This document shows, piece after piece, positions 34,601 to 47,900 of a stretch of 64,000 nt of DNA. Under the pieces are notes generated by a model, which worked only from the letters and a program-made list of their open reading frames with translations, searched no databases and was not told where the DNA came from. This stretch comes from Sipunculus nudus. Its lineage: Eukaryota > Annelida > Sipuncula > Golfingiida > Sipunculidae. Each line of letters begins with the position of its first letter. Position 1 is the stretch's first letter. The position numbers and the translations under genes were made by a program. The DNA is taken from contig CM049312.1 in NCBI GenBank assembly GCA_026874595.1, positions 31,127,456 through 31,191,455 on the forward strand, written 5' to 3'.

Positions 34601-37600
34601 TTTGTGTAAAGCTTTCATTTAGTTAACATGATATTACATTACTGGTGAAAGTGTTATGTTTTATATGATGTCAAAGACGAGACCAGTAGGACCCTGGTTC
34701 CTTATAAGATATGTCAGGCGTTTTCCATGATATGATAGATCCGTGGTATGCCCAGCCAGTTTCTCTTGACGAAATTCATTTTGAATGTTGGGGTACAACA
34801 TATCAGTTAAGTTAAATTATGCGAGAAAATGTGGTCCCAAATTGATTCCTTAAATATTCTTGAAGGTTTGAAGTTTGTTCCGTTGTTGAATATACATTTC
34901 ATGTTTCAGTTTTATTTATTTATTTTTATACTGAACAAATTATCTATACAATAGTTAATACTGTTTAACATTGATGTGTTGAAAAGCAGAATATAGTGTC
35001 ATACATGCAATGTCTTAATGATACTTTTTTTCTTTAATTTTCTTTGTAATCTTATATGGCGTCATGGTAATACCAGTATACTATCCGGATTCGTTATTAC
35101 GCATAATAATTTCGTGATTATTTACTGCAAACATACAACAATAGTGCAAAAGTATCCAAAGGCCTACCGCACCTTTTAAGCATCCAATGTGGAGAGTATT
35201 CTACGCCCAAAATAATCAAATGGAATGATGCTTCCGGAGAACATTCTAGTGATGTAAAATAGGGACTAGTTTACAAAATATCTGGATGAAATTTTAAAAA
35301 AGGAGTCCCACATGACAAGAGTACAATATAATCCCACTAAGCGCTTGGCGTAATGGAATGGAGTCTTCACAGTGTCATCCCCAGGTGAAACACTTTATGG
35401 CAAAGTTCAGTGGCTGTTTCATGGAGTCAAAGTGTCTTTGAATGTCTTAAAATACCAAAAGCAATATAGATTTTTTAATGTTATAACTGCATAGAAAGGT
35501 GAAGTGTTTGAAGTGACATTTGCGGACAGGAAGCTATATGATCTCATATATTCAACGATAGACCGTCATTAATGCCCCTGCACAGTTTATTTTTTTACCT
35601 CGGATTTGAAGGTTCTTTTATTTTGGCGGCCATCATCAGTTTTATTTCCAAGCAAAATGATCATTGATATTTATAGTGGAGCCTTATCCGTCATCCGAGT
35701 GATGCGGGCAGATAAAATCATGGGAAATAGCAAAATAGGTGACAATGAACCTTGGATATTATCGTAATTTATTTTTAAAATTCCATGGCCATATATGTGA
35801 AATATAAGCCTCGAAAAATGACAAACGCTTAAGACTTACTGGAGATTTATGTCTGACATACACATTTAGCAGTAAAGAAAGTTTATTCCTGAACTCGCTA
35901 TATTCTATTACAATTAACAAACAGTTTTTTTTTTCAGATATAATCAAATTAATGACTTAAAAAATGTTTCCATTACGATGGAAAATAATTCCAGCTTTTT
36001 ACAGTAGTCATACGTGAGCTTTTAGACATTTGGCCCTTGTTTGTTGATCTGAGGTAGTGTTCTCAAACTCTCTGGCTTTGTGCTGTTTTAAAAGAAAAAC
36101 GACTCATTTTCAATTCCCCCACCAATTGTCGGTTTAGCAGAGAAGCCCCACATAACAGGAATTTGAGAAGTAAGAGCGAAACTCAAGATATTTCACTATT
36201 TTGCCTTTCCGGCATTTGCTGATGAAAAAAGCATATGTTCTTCTTTAGTGCTTATAACTGAGATATAATTCACTCATCTAAACTCTACGTTAGGAAATGT
36301 GTACCAAAGAAATTTTTCGACACAACTCTACCTGATTGTAAGTATCATAAATATGATGTCGTGGGCCGCTATTTCAAACTAGAGACTACTTCGTTTCTAC
36401 CCTTCACCTAAACAAGGTTAGAAAACCTCACCTCACTGACTGACGACCAAGTTAGACTAGGTCCAAGCTGCCTGAATACAGGAGAAATCAATCGTTACCT
36501 CCTAACTTTGTAACCCACGCATCATGGCTCCGTGACAACATAGGTCGATTGTTGCGGATTTTTTCCTGACGTGTACACCATATTTTACCCCTGGTTATTT
36601 AATTTTTCTTTGTGCAATATTGTTCACATTTTTGTTGGCTGTTATAATAACAATCAATAAACAAGCCATTACAGTTTGAAGAGTATCTGGATCACCATCC
36701 TATGGTATGCATCACAGTCTCCCTGTCCACTGTGCATGAGACATACGGGTATCGCTTTGGTCCTGTCGAAAGCCAGAAGCATTTGATAGGAAGTCCAATA
36801 AAAGTTCTAGAAAAGTTACTGGCGAAGGTTGCGGTGTCTAACTGCATTCTTCTTTGGACTTTTTCCTCTCGGGATGCCTGGTAAGTTAACCTCCACTTCG
36901 AAGGGCCAATTCGTATTCGCCTAGCACTCTGAAGGACATTGAATAGGTAATCTGATCCATTTAGGGAAAGCCTGTATTAGTTACGGCTGTCATTAGCACA
37001 TAGTCACAGCGAGGTATCTGGCACAATTCAATACTTTGTTTCTGTTAAATGGATTTCCCCCGGGCAAAAGAGAAAGACTTTACTCTCTTCAGTAGGCAGA
37101 AGGTTGCCAAGTACAATCATGTTCAGTGAGGACTCTGTTGCTTATTTACCAGTAAAGGATCTCTTTTGTATGACAAGCAAATTTTCAGTTTTTACAGTAA
37201 GGTCATAAAACGTTCATTTCAATGAAAATGAACGTTTGCACGCTACCGAGGGTTGTATTGTTTAGGAAAGGCGAAGTGGACTGAAGAATAATTATATTCA
37301 GTCATAAATAAAGTGGTTACTGTGAAACAAAGATCTTACACATCTAACAAACTGGAGAAAATTCACATAAATATTTTAATTGTTGCGGTAGCATTTAATT
37401 ATGTTACATGAACCTTAGCCTGTATTCCTTTGACAGCGTTTTTCTTAATAACGAGTAAACAGAAATATGGGCAGCTGAATAGTACAGATATAAAAGTCCC
37501 AATACCATACACCCCGGTAGCATAAAATTGAAACCAAATGATGCATCATACAGCAGGCGTTTATTGCAACTCGCCAATTAACATCGGGCTAAATCGTAAA

Positions 37601-40600
37601 ATACCTGGCGTAATATAATAAAACATCTAGAGAGATCGGGAAATATTGATATTCACCAGGTATAATATGACGTCTACCGACGTATTCAAACGGCCTGATG
37701 CTGGTATCCATGTTATACACAGGATTAAAAAAAACAGATAAGTTTGCAATCTTGTTTCTTTTCCTGATTTCTTCTCAAGGTCTTAATTCAAAATGAGAGA
37801 TTATGCATTTTGGATAAGTACTGACCCCGATATATAAATTTTGAAACAGAGAAAGAATAAAAACAGCCTTCCATTCTTATCGCATCTTTATTCATTTGAA
37901 AAAAAAGTAACTATAATAATGACCTTGCAGACCTTACGGACCACAAGTATTGCTAAGGCTTCTTAGTAACATGGCTGTAGTATAATTCCTTAAGTCAACC
38001 GAGTTTTTTTATAAGCAACATATGAAAATCAATGCGGTTGGGAAAACGTTGGTATATTTTTATACCTCAACACAGGACAGAATGGCAGTGACACACCTGA
38101 TTAGAAACATGCTCTACCACGCCTTGCAGATGTTCCTCTCTACGTGCTCGCCTTCACAAACATGTACACAAAGGAAAAAGCGCTGTGTCATGTGAATGCA
38201 TCTGTTATATATTATCCCCATCCAGCCCACGTCTTGGGTGCCATCAATTGGATGTTTCTCTGCCAGAAAACTCAAGAAAATATCACTGGCTTAAGGAAAG
38301 TCATAAAAAAAACTGCTATGATGTTTTCAACGCACTCGTATTCTCTTAATATCAGATCGGTTCCAAAAGAATCAGGTTGTCTGAAATATTCTGGTATATT
38401 GTGTTTGCCGCAGTTACATGTAAATGGTTCATATAGAGAATGAGTATGTTTATTTTGCACTTAAATCATTTTTACGATACCTAGCTTTGTGTAAAAAAAA
38501 GAGGATTGCTTCCGAATAACAGATACAAATCGCCCAGGCTGAGAGGGCTTTGTATAGGAAATGTTAATTTTCATAATCTTATATATGAATTTTTAACCTT
38601 TTTGTGTCAGTTGTCTGAAAAGCTCAGGTTTCTCTTCGCTGTACGGACTGCATTTACCCAATCAAAGCAATGGTAAGACATTCATGCACTGGAAACATGC
38701 AGAACACATAAAACAATATAGTTCAGGATTATCGGACATAAATTATTTGTTTAGTTGCATAGTAGTTAAAGTTCTCGTCATTTGATACCTGATATTATTA
38801 TCATACAACATATAAGAGACGGTAAACCTTTTGTAAAATTATACAGCGAATAACACAGTACCTTAGTCAAAACACTTATGAACATTGGCGTCTGTATCTT
38901 TTCACAACTTATGGTTAATTTACTAATAGCCTGAGCCTATTAAGTTTGGACCTAAGTATATATTACCCGGCTTCATAGAGGGGTATCCAAACAATATACT
39001 TGTACTTGCCCCTGCACTGATAGAACCTGCATTCATATCTTTATTCCTTAAAAAAAACATTACTTAATGTTTAGATATCAATCTCTAGCGCAAGTGCTTT
39101 TTGTCACAACGCACTTTGCGGAAAGTGACAGCACTGAGCATTGTCTGTATTACTTATTGAGAAAAAAATACTGGACAGCAAATGCTTGATGTAAAACGGC
39201 CCTGTAACAAGGAAGAGCGTTGAAAATAACTGGGTAGGCTATGTACTGTTTCGAGTAAAGGCCATGCACAACAAGTGAACAGTCGACTCTTACGAAGTAA
39301 TTTATATAGCCCAATGGTAACTCAAATCCTACAATTTTAGTTGTGGGGGCCAATTTAAAACTGTTGTGTTTTAATGAAAGCCGAACTGGCATACACAGGT
39401 CAAGATACCAACAATAAAACTTCACTAGATATTGTTTATAGAGGAATTCGCTTTGTAATTTCATAATAACCAATATTGTGGAATATCGCCGCTTTGATTT
39501 AAAACGGCCTTTATTCCCTTGAAACCCCAGACTCTGGAAAACATTCTTAATCTAAGGGTTTACGGGCGATTCTGTGTCACTCTTTCTGTCTTTAATTTGT
39601 GGTTATTCATCACCCAGATAAAAAATATATAAGAAAGTGAAAAATTGATACCCTAAAGGAAGGCTCGTCACTATATTTTGATTTTTCATGGACATCAGTC
39701 ATGGACCAATGATTGTCGGATTTTTTACACACTCGTCGTACGTTTTTAAAGGGCGACTACAAGAAACGTTATATAAATACACAGATTGTTTTGAAACACA
39801 AATATGAATATAACTGTTACAAAATTGGACTATTTTATGAGATACAAAGCAAATTGTGCAGATCGTTTCTTTGGCTGTACATTAATTCGTTGACGGTTAA
39901 AGACGGAACACATTCTCGTAAGCTTGCAAAAATGGTTTGTACTCAAACCGTTCAAGCTTTCAGGTCCCCTTTACAAATCGATGTATTTGATTCAGTAAAC
40001 CGGTGGTAATAGGATACAAAACATATATTACGATGTACAAGAACCATTTCTCAAATGCTGGCCATCTGGAGCACTGTTTATAGAAAACACTATTGCGGGT
40101 ACCGCACTATACATTGGTACTCTATCATTTTGGTTCATTGGTTTATTGGAGCTTAGAGACGGCGGCTTTGCCCTGTCTGCTGTTTAGCTTATACAACATA
40201 GTTTGCCGTGTTCTTGTTATTGTAAATCATTCCTGAATGACACTGGAAAGGATTTATTAAAACGTCCTTAGTGGCAGCTGGGACTTCAAACCAGGTGAAA
40301 TCCTGACTATATATTATTGGTGGATTTCCTGATATTTGTTGAATGTCCTCGGGCTACTTCTAATGAACTTCTTCTGTCAGCTAGATACGTCCATATATAA
40401 TATGTATTGAAATTTGATATTCATAGTCATGATTAGGAATTGTTCTAAATGTTGAGCTACCATATCCAGATAAAGATTATTTTGTTATCCCAACATACTA
40501 TGAACAGTGTAAATCCAAATGTCACCATGTGTATCGGTCCAAATGATAATTGGATTTTAGGGGAGTTTACCTCTCTGTGAATTGCCATATTTACTTAGGT

Positions 40601-43600
40601 TTTATATGGTAGAAAGAAATGATTAAACTATTAAACATTGCAGCGTTTCCGTTTATAATATACAATGGAAAACACACAGGTGCGCATTCTCTATGTATAT
40701 TTAGCTGATTGTTCTATTTGTTAAAATACCATATTATTGACAAAGAGGTAGCAGAAGGAGGCAGAAGGAACACGTCCACGGTTCACTATACGGCTGCATG
40801 ACAAGGTATAATAAAAAAATTAAACTGATCAGGTTAATACTTTTTTTTTCTAAACTTAAATGTAAATTTATTCTAAAATATAAAATTGATATACCAAAGC
40901 ACCGTAAAAAATAAATATTTCTTTTCCTTTTTAGTTCCTTACGTGTAAACATTTCTTACGGTGGCATTTCTGTAAAGGTGTGGTTGAAACATTGTACTGA
41001 TGTATTGATTAACTTTGGAAGTGTATCTAAGCAGTTGATACTCATAAAGGTTCACAAAATGAAAAAAAAAAGATAGATTAATTATGATGCCTTATCAAGG
41101 ATTCACCTGGTCGTTAAAAGCAAGCTTTTATGTCACCCCAACAACATGGCATAAGTGCATCTTAGGAAATACAATGCAAACCCAAAACCTGGATGGCGAG
41201 ACATATATTGATGATCGGACCAATTAGAAGTCAAGATTTTATCAGTGATAATCCACTCTTAAAACCAGATTTTTTGTAAAAGATTGGACATAATTTTATG
41301 GTTATTTATGTACCTATGGATCTAAAAGAATTTGATTTGCTGCATAAGACCAGATGCTCTAGCTGCAATTTACCTTTTACACACTTGTACTTGTATTTCG
41401 TGTATAACAGGCTAAAGCCATCGTTCGGATCATAGGGCAGTTCACACGTTTGAAGTACTGAAAAAAATATCTAAGAAAACCGGCTATTTTACCGGGATTT
41501 ATACGACTTATTTATACAACTTATATTTATACGAGATTTGACTCTTCCTATTGGTCAAATTAAGCTCGACGTCTTGGACATGGGCCATATTTTATTATAC
41601 ATTTCAGTTTTCGTCTTGTGTGGTTATGCTATTGTGGGAATATTGCAGGTTTAAGTTCAGCATATGTGATATCAGGACATTACACAGACGTGGATGGTTA
41701 CAAGTTTCACTGTGTGGGTCGGTGATACGAAAAAAACCCAGATTATTTCTTCTAGTATTGTTACGAATATGTTCATTAACTGCTTTTCAATCAAGACAAA
41801 AAGAACCAAAAATTTACGAAAGGTAGGTTCTAGTCTTATTTTCAAAAAAAAGTATTCATTTTATTTCAATCAACTACCAACAATTCCTGTTAGGTGAACG
41901 ACTCCTCAGATCTTTATTAGATTGATAACTTTACAAATTATATCACACTCTGGTTTTTCTCTTCTTTTTTAGCTCTCCAAAACTACTTACAGGTCAGGCT
42001 TCTGGACACAAACCGCGAGTTAGCTCTAGTTGTTTCAATGTCATTTCCCAGACTGTTATCATCATGTGTAGTAGAAAACATCTTTATTAAATTTAATCTC
42101 ATGTTTTGCTGTTCTACCGGTGGCAGGACACATTTGTATTGTAAATGTTCTTGAATTTAAATGGTGATTGCAGGAAATAAACCTGTTATGTAAACTCTGT
42201 TTGATATATAAGAATAGCACGTTATGAATTACTTTAAGGCCATTGGGAAAAACATTCTATTGTCCTACTGACTCAAAATAGGAAGCGAGGCTATTGATTT
42301 TGAAAATTTTCTTTTTTAGAAAATTATGGAGTGTTTCTTACTTTATGGAAAAAAAACTAGAATGTGCTTCAAGAATACAAAATAAAATTACATTAATTTA
42401 TTTATTTTGTGTCTTACAAGTGCAACAACCCGGGAAAGTCATATCACTGTATGTCCTGAAAAGACTTTTTAATATTTTGACAGTTTTGAATTTGCGATAT
42501 GATGCTAACTTGTTAGCAGTCCTCATCATACTGTCATAGTTTTTTTTTTCCAAAACTGTAACCTCAGACGGCTGTAATGCCTGGACACCTAGCTTTTACC
42601 TCATAACTAACTTCCCATGCATAAAATCTATAGAATTAAATAAAAAAAATTGCCTTATTGTATCCCATTGCTATGTATTTTTAGGATTTTTCCTCTTTTG
42701 CAAGGGCAACTCGAGAAATGTATGTTGCTATTATTTCCCACATAATCGAATCTCTGCGCAAAACATGCTACCAAACCAGACCCACGCCAGCAGATAATTA
42801 AACAGCTTATTTCACAAACCATCGAAGGAGGTAAGGATGATTCGAATAGATACTCATTAGGAGCTCGCATGACTTAGTCCTTATAGCTGATTTGATTCAA
42901 CTCAAGTGAGAAAACAGTGTTTTATGAATTTCACATTGAAAAAGTTAGTCTTATTGTCAGTATACTTCTCTCAAACCGTAGACAGGTAAAAGGAGAAAAA
43001 AAGGGCTAATTCTTGGTACTTCCTTGTTTTTTTCCGAGTTAAAAAAGATTCTCCGTGCTAGGAGTGAGAGTCCAAGTGTACAAAATAGCAGGACTATTTA
43101 AAACACCAAAACACCTCGTCAAGATTCATTTAAGGTCGTTGAGAGGCAAAGCAAGCGGAGGAGCTGCCTAACTTGTATATCAGCCAAAGATATACCAGTT
43201 GTAGCTTATTCTGCCTCAGGAAATAATTCAATCTTCAAGAGAAAGAATTGGGGACGTTGACCTCTTAGTCTTCTGAGACACGAAAAAAAGTGATAGAAAC
43301 CAAAGTTAAAGGTAAAGGTAAACATCCTAAAACCTTCTATATACAGTGTATCTTAATAAGCTTATTTGGCTATGCTTGTATATGCAAAACACGGAACAAG
43401 TCTCTCGCATATGAGATCAGAGGAGAAAAGCGTGTTTGATTCCTCTGGGCTGTTCTGCTTGTCTTGAAAAGCTCATTTATAAACGGCATAGGCTGATTAT
43501 GCAGTGCAAAGTTGAGAGGGGCAATCAAGAGGAATACCGACAGAACCTCCCCGTTCCCGGGAATGGTCAAACCCTCAGAACAACCCTATCCCTTGCCTTA

Positions 43601-44852
43601 CGACAAACAAAAGAAATTCCCTCTCTAAGTACACCATCATTGTCATAACTTCAACCGCATATTCTGACGTCTATATATTCATCATACAAAAACAGAAGTT
43701 GCCCAGTTTACAGCATGTTATTATTTATATTGTACACCAATATTAATCATTCAAAAACGTTTTACATTTATGATACTTCAATGTTGCAATTAACACATGT
43801 AAAGTAATCAGTCTTTAGATAGACGTAAAATTAAAACTATTTTAGGAAAACATGAGGGATTATTGTGAACTGATTGATGGAATAATCTGATAATTATATT
43901 ACGGTGAAAGGTGCAGGCCAAAGGATATATTGCCCTCAGCCGTAAATAGTGAAGTTGACATTTCCCATTAGCGTCATTTAATCGAAGCCTATATTTAATT
44001 TACAGCATACCTAGATATCAGATTCATGCGTGAAAATCATGAAAGGTATTGAATTGACAATGTCTGACTTTGATTTCTATGTATTTCGGGAGGCTCCGCC
44101 AACCTCTCTTACATTAAAGAGTTTGCCATTTGAGGCACAATGAAACAGTGAGAAATAGGCCGTTTATTTTTAATATATGCTGCAAGCAGAGATGCAAACA
44201 TAGGAAAAGTGTTATATAATATATTCTCATGGGTCCTTCGCCGAAGACGTTGGCACTATGTTGCATGGTATGATGAAGCGCTGTATAAACAACAAATTTG
44301 ACTGGCTGCCAGTTTCATTATGAGCATAATACATTTCCGCTCATTCCTCCCACTGTGGGATGTAAAAACTCACACAATCCCTAAAATGGCACCGTATTGT
44401 TACAGCCAAATACGTTGTCTTTTCGCTGCAATAAATTTGAATATTTAGTAATATTTCTGTTATTTATTTTTATTATATAAACGCCTGTCTTCTGGGACCC
44501 TGAGCTCTAGAAACAAACTGGTTAAAGAATAAAAAGACATATCTTTGTTCGCATGAAATAACAACTGGCACACCTGGATAACTGAGAAAGGTGTCTATAA
44601 AAATCAGATACACATAGGTCAACCAGCTGCACCCGTTGAAGTAGATTATAGCGTTATTATTAATAAGTTGATAAAGCGAGTACTAATTAAATCTGATCAT
44701 GTATTCGTAATCTTGTGAATGTAGAAATATGGGAGGCGAACTTGCCACCAATTTTACATGCGCTTTCCCTGCATACAGTCTAATTGAGTGTTATTATTTT
44801 TTGTTATTCCTCCTCTTTTGCTTCTTATTACTGGAATTTTATACTTTTATAA
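31634..44852. other. Long AT-rich noncoding stretch
   Basis: I see no supported gene in about 13 kb. Local items: a GC-richer patch at 33180-33440 with an imperfect GCGGGCCGA/TCGGCCGC hairpin at 33271-33294; a perfect 12-bp-stem hairpin at 37208-37237; and AC/AT-rich low complexity at 33666-33692. Short frames at 38144-38443 (+), 39150-39473 (-) and 39713-40009 (+) have no recognisable domain. Confidence 0.5.
37208..37237. other. Perfect 12-bp hairpin
   Basis: Arms AAACGTTCATTT (37208-37219) and AAATGAACGTTT (37226-37237) with a 6-base loop. The inverted repeat is exact and stands alone; no repeat family was recognised around it. Confidence 0.8.
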
Positions 44853-44957
44853 TTAGTAACAGTAGTATAATTGGTATTAGTAGAAGCATTAGTAGTAGCA
44901 GTTGTAGGTACTGTAGTGATAGTTGCCGTGGTAGAAGTAATAGTAGTATTATTAAGT
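44853..44957. repeat. Degenerate AGT/TAG trinucleotide tract
   Basis: About 100 bases dominated by AGT, TAG and related triplets (AGTAGTA, TAGTAGAAG, TAGTAGCAG). The serine-rich end of the overlapping frame is a by-product. Confidence 0.8.
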
Positions 44958-47900
44958 AACATGAATCTATACTGGTCCTTTACAAATTTCCTTCGTATTC
45001 AATTAATTTTTTTTTTATTTTTACCCTTAAGATCTTTATAATTCTATAATACTCTATCTACAAAATAATAAAGGGACCAACATGTTGCTTTGCAATGACA
45101 ACTTTATAGCGAGTTTGAGTAATTAGAGAAATAAAATGGCATTTATTGACTTCCGATTCCTTTATAATGTAAATTAGTTGCAACAATGTTCGAACGAAGC
45201 ACAAATGCATTATGTCCGAAAAATCTCTGTAATACGGGAGGAAGGGGTTCTCCTGAACTGGGAGTATTTACAAACCAGAATCAAACCGAGTACTATTGGT
45301 TTTGAGTTAACTAGAGAATTCCTGCAACGCGATATTAGTACATTTTACTTTCGTCGGCAGCCGAGCAAATATATAAGCATAACTGGATATTAAACAGTTT
45401 TTTATCATGAAAGAAAATAAATATGCTTTATTATTCCACAAAAAAAAACATTAAAATGATAAGAATATATACTGCAGACACAGCTTTCAACTGCCATGTA
45501 TGTGAGTTATTCACCTATATGTGTTTTTGCTGTGTTTGTCTAAACTTACGGAATGATTTATTTGCTTAAATTAAGCAGGGAATGAACATTACATTGTTAA
45601 ACAAGGAAAGATGAAATATACATATTTTATCTATCTGTGCTATCATATTATACATTCAGGATCGAATGATATATCGTAGCAATGTCTCATGTTTTTATTG
45701 TTAAACAACTAGTTGTCCCGAATTTAATGACGAATGGATTTTTTCACCTTTTATGGTTCTTATGATTCTGTCGGCATTTTTCCATGTTATTCTCTGTGAT
45801 GTCACTGCATTCAGACCAGCCTACATTTCGTGTATATAGGCATCTTTACTCGTTACTAGCAATAACAGCACCGTGCATACATTCCATCAACACTGTATTA
45901 GCCTGTCAAAGCGGGAGGCCTATTTTCTATTTTAATTAATCCACTTTTGTAACTTTCAGATCCAAGCAAGTTTATGTTGTTGTTAAGAACACCTGTTGTG
46001 CATTTTTGTACATCTATGTGATATAATTTTTCCATTCAGTAATATTTACAGTTCAGGTTTCTGAAATATATTTTAGAACATTATTTAGGCATATATGAAA
46101 TATTAAAATCCTTAAGCGTGTTATCTTTTTAAAAAACAAAAGCTTCAGTAAATCAAGAGTGGAGCTTTTTAATTCATGGCATCTTTTACTCTGTAATAAA
46201 GACCTATCCAAAGCGAAAAGTTGAATAAAATCAGAATGATAAATATTGAAGGAATTGATTGGATGGCTCAAATATCGCATAAACTCGGCAGTGTCAATGT
46301 ATGCCCCTGTTAAACTGTAAAGCCCTTACTTTGCTACAACCCTGTTGTCTAGGAAGAATAGGACAAGTAAAAATTGGATTGTATAAAACAAATAATTTCA
46401 GACATTTATGAAAAATATCATAGCCTTAGAACTAATGGTCCATCGTTGGACTGACTCCTTGCAATCTAAAGTCTCATATTGTTTTAGCTTGGTCTGATCG
46501 TATGCGTGGTTGCATCTTTTTTGTTTATTATTTTGACATAAAGGTTAATGTTCCTAGCCTTACATTATATGATGTAAAATGTTATCTTTTAATCAATAAA
46601 GCAAAACATTGACTCTGAATGTAAACGTCGATAGATTTAATTTATATCTTGATCTGTATCTCTCACAATTTAAGTATCGCTATACGTATCGAAACGTGAG
46701 CTAATGTATCATTAGATTCGGAACAGTCTTGTTCTGCTTCAAACTTTTAACGCACTAACCACTTGGCTATGTCCTTCTCCCTCAATCTCACGGTTTGCTT
46801 AGAGCGCCAGGTTGAGAACTACGTCTGAAAAGTCACCGTTCAAGAAATAAGTTACCTTTCCTTAGCCAGACGTGATAAGTATAACACGGATTGAGAATTT
46901 AAACAAGAATTTGGCCCATGTTAACAAATCAATGCGTGTCTGATGAGCAGGCCTCATTTGCAACGACACTTCCTGCTAAATAAATTGACCAATAATATAT
47001 TTGATCAGATCTGATCTTTACTTAATTTTACAAAAATGAACTTCCGACATGAGCAAAATGAACTTTGGATCCAAAATCCAATAAACACAAAGGACGCTAC
47101 CCGGGGTGACATAAGTACTAACATGGTATTGAAGTTCCAGATTCGTTACTTTGGCCTGTCCTACTGTTTTCTTCAATCAAATCTAACTTTTCTGTTTCAA
47201 TAACATTTATTATATCTAGGTAGGAGCCGGTGCCTGAAACACTTTTTTATTCCGGGCCAGTTTTTTGGTCCTTTCTGGGCCAGCATTTTTGCAGGAACAA
47301 ATGAAGGTAGGTACAATATTAATGATCTTTAATGTTCTAATAATATTCTCTATTATATAATGTTTTAAAATATTATGAAGTTGCCATCGGTTTCATGAAA
47401 ACAATTACGCGCTTAACCGGACATATTCAGGCATTGTTACAAAGTAAAGATTAGTCCTGTAAATTGTTCGATGCTAATATGTAGATTATAGTGTGCCTGT
47501 TTATACTGACCAAGTAATGGGTTAATCTTTAGATGCATTCGTGTGTCGATATCAATAACGTAAAACAACGGGATAATATGTGTTTTGAAAAGTTTCAATT
47601 TTAATTCTCTATGCATTTCGATAACATAACTAGGACAATTAATGTAAACGCTGTATTACCGCGTGGCGGTAAATGTGTGCTTTATGATGCAATAAGCTTC
47701 AGGGTTTAAATTAAGTATTCTAATTAGCGCCTGGTTGTTAATTAATCTGTTCTTTATCGCAGGCCTTCCGTCCGCTATCCAAGCAATTACGGTCTGGGAA
47801 GCGCATTTAGACAATAGAAATAATCTCTTCCATAGCTGATAAGCTCTTCAATTATTGGACACTATATATATATTCTTGTTTGGGAAAGGCCTTCATATTT

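Noticed and set aside
36048-36066. CTGAGGTAGTGTTCTC resembling the let-7 seed
   Set aside because: Only the first nine or so bases match let-7 and there is no complementary arm for a hairpin.
44729-44959. Serine-rich frame as a coding region
   Set aside because: The serine run is produced by the AGT trinucleotide tract.
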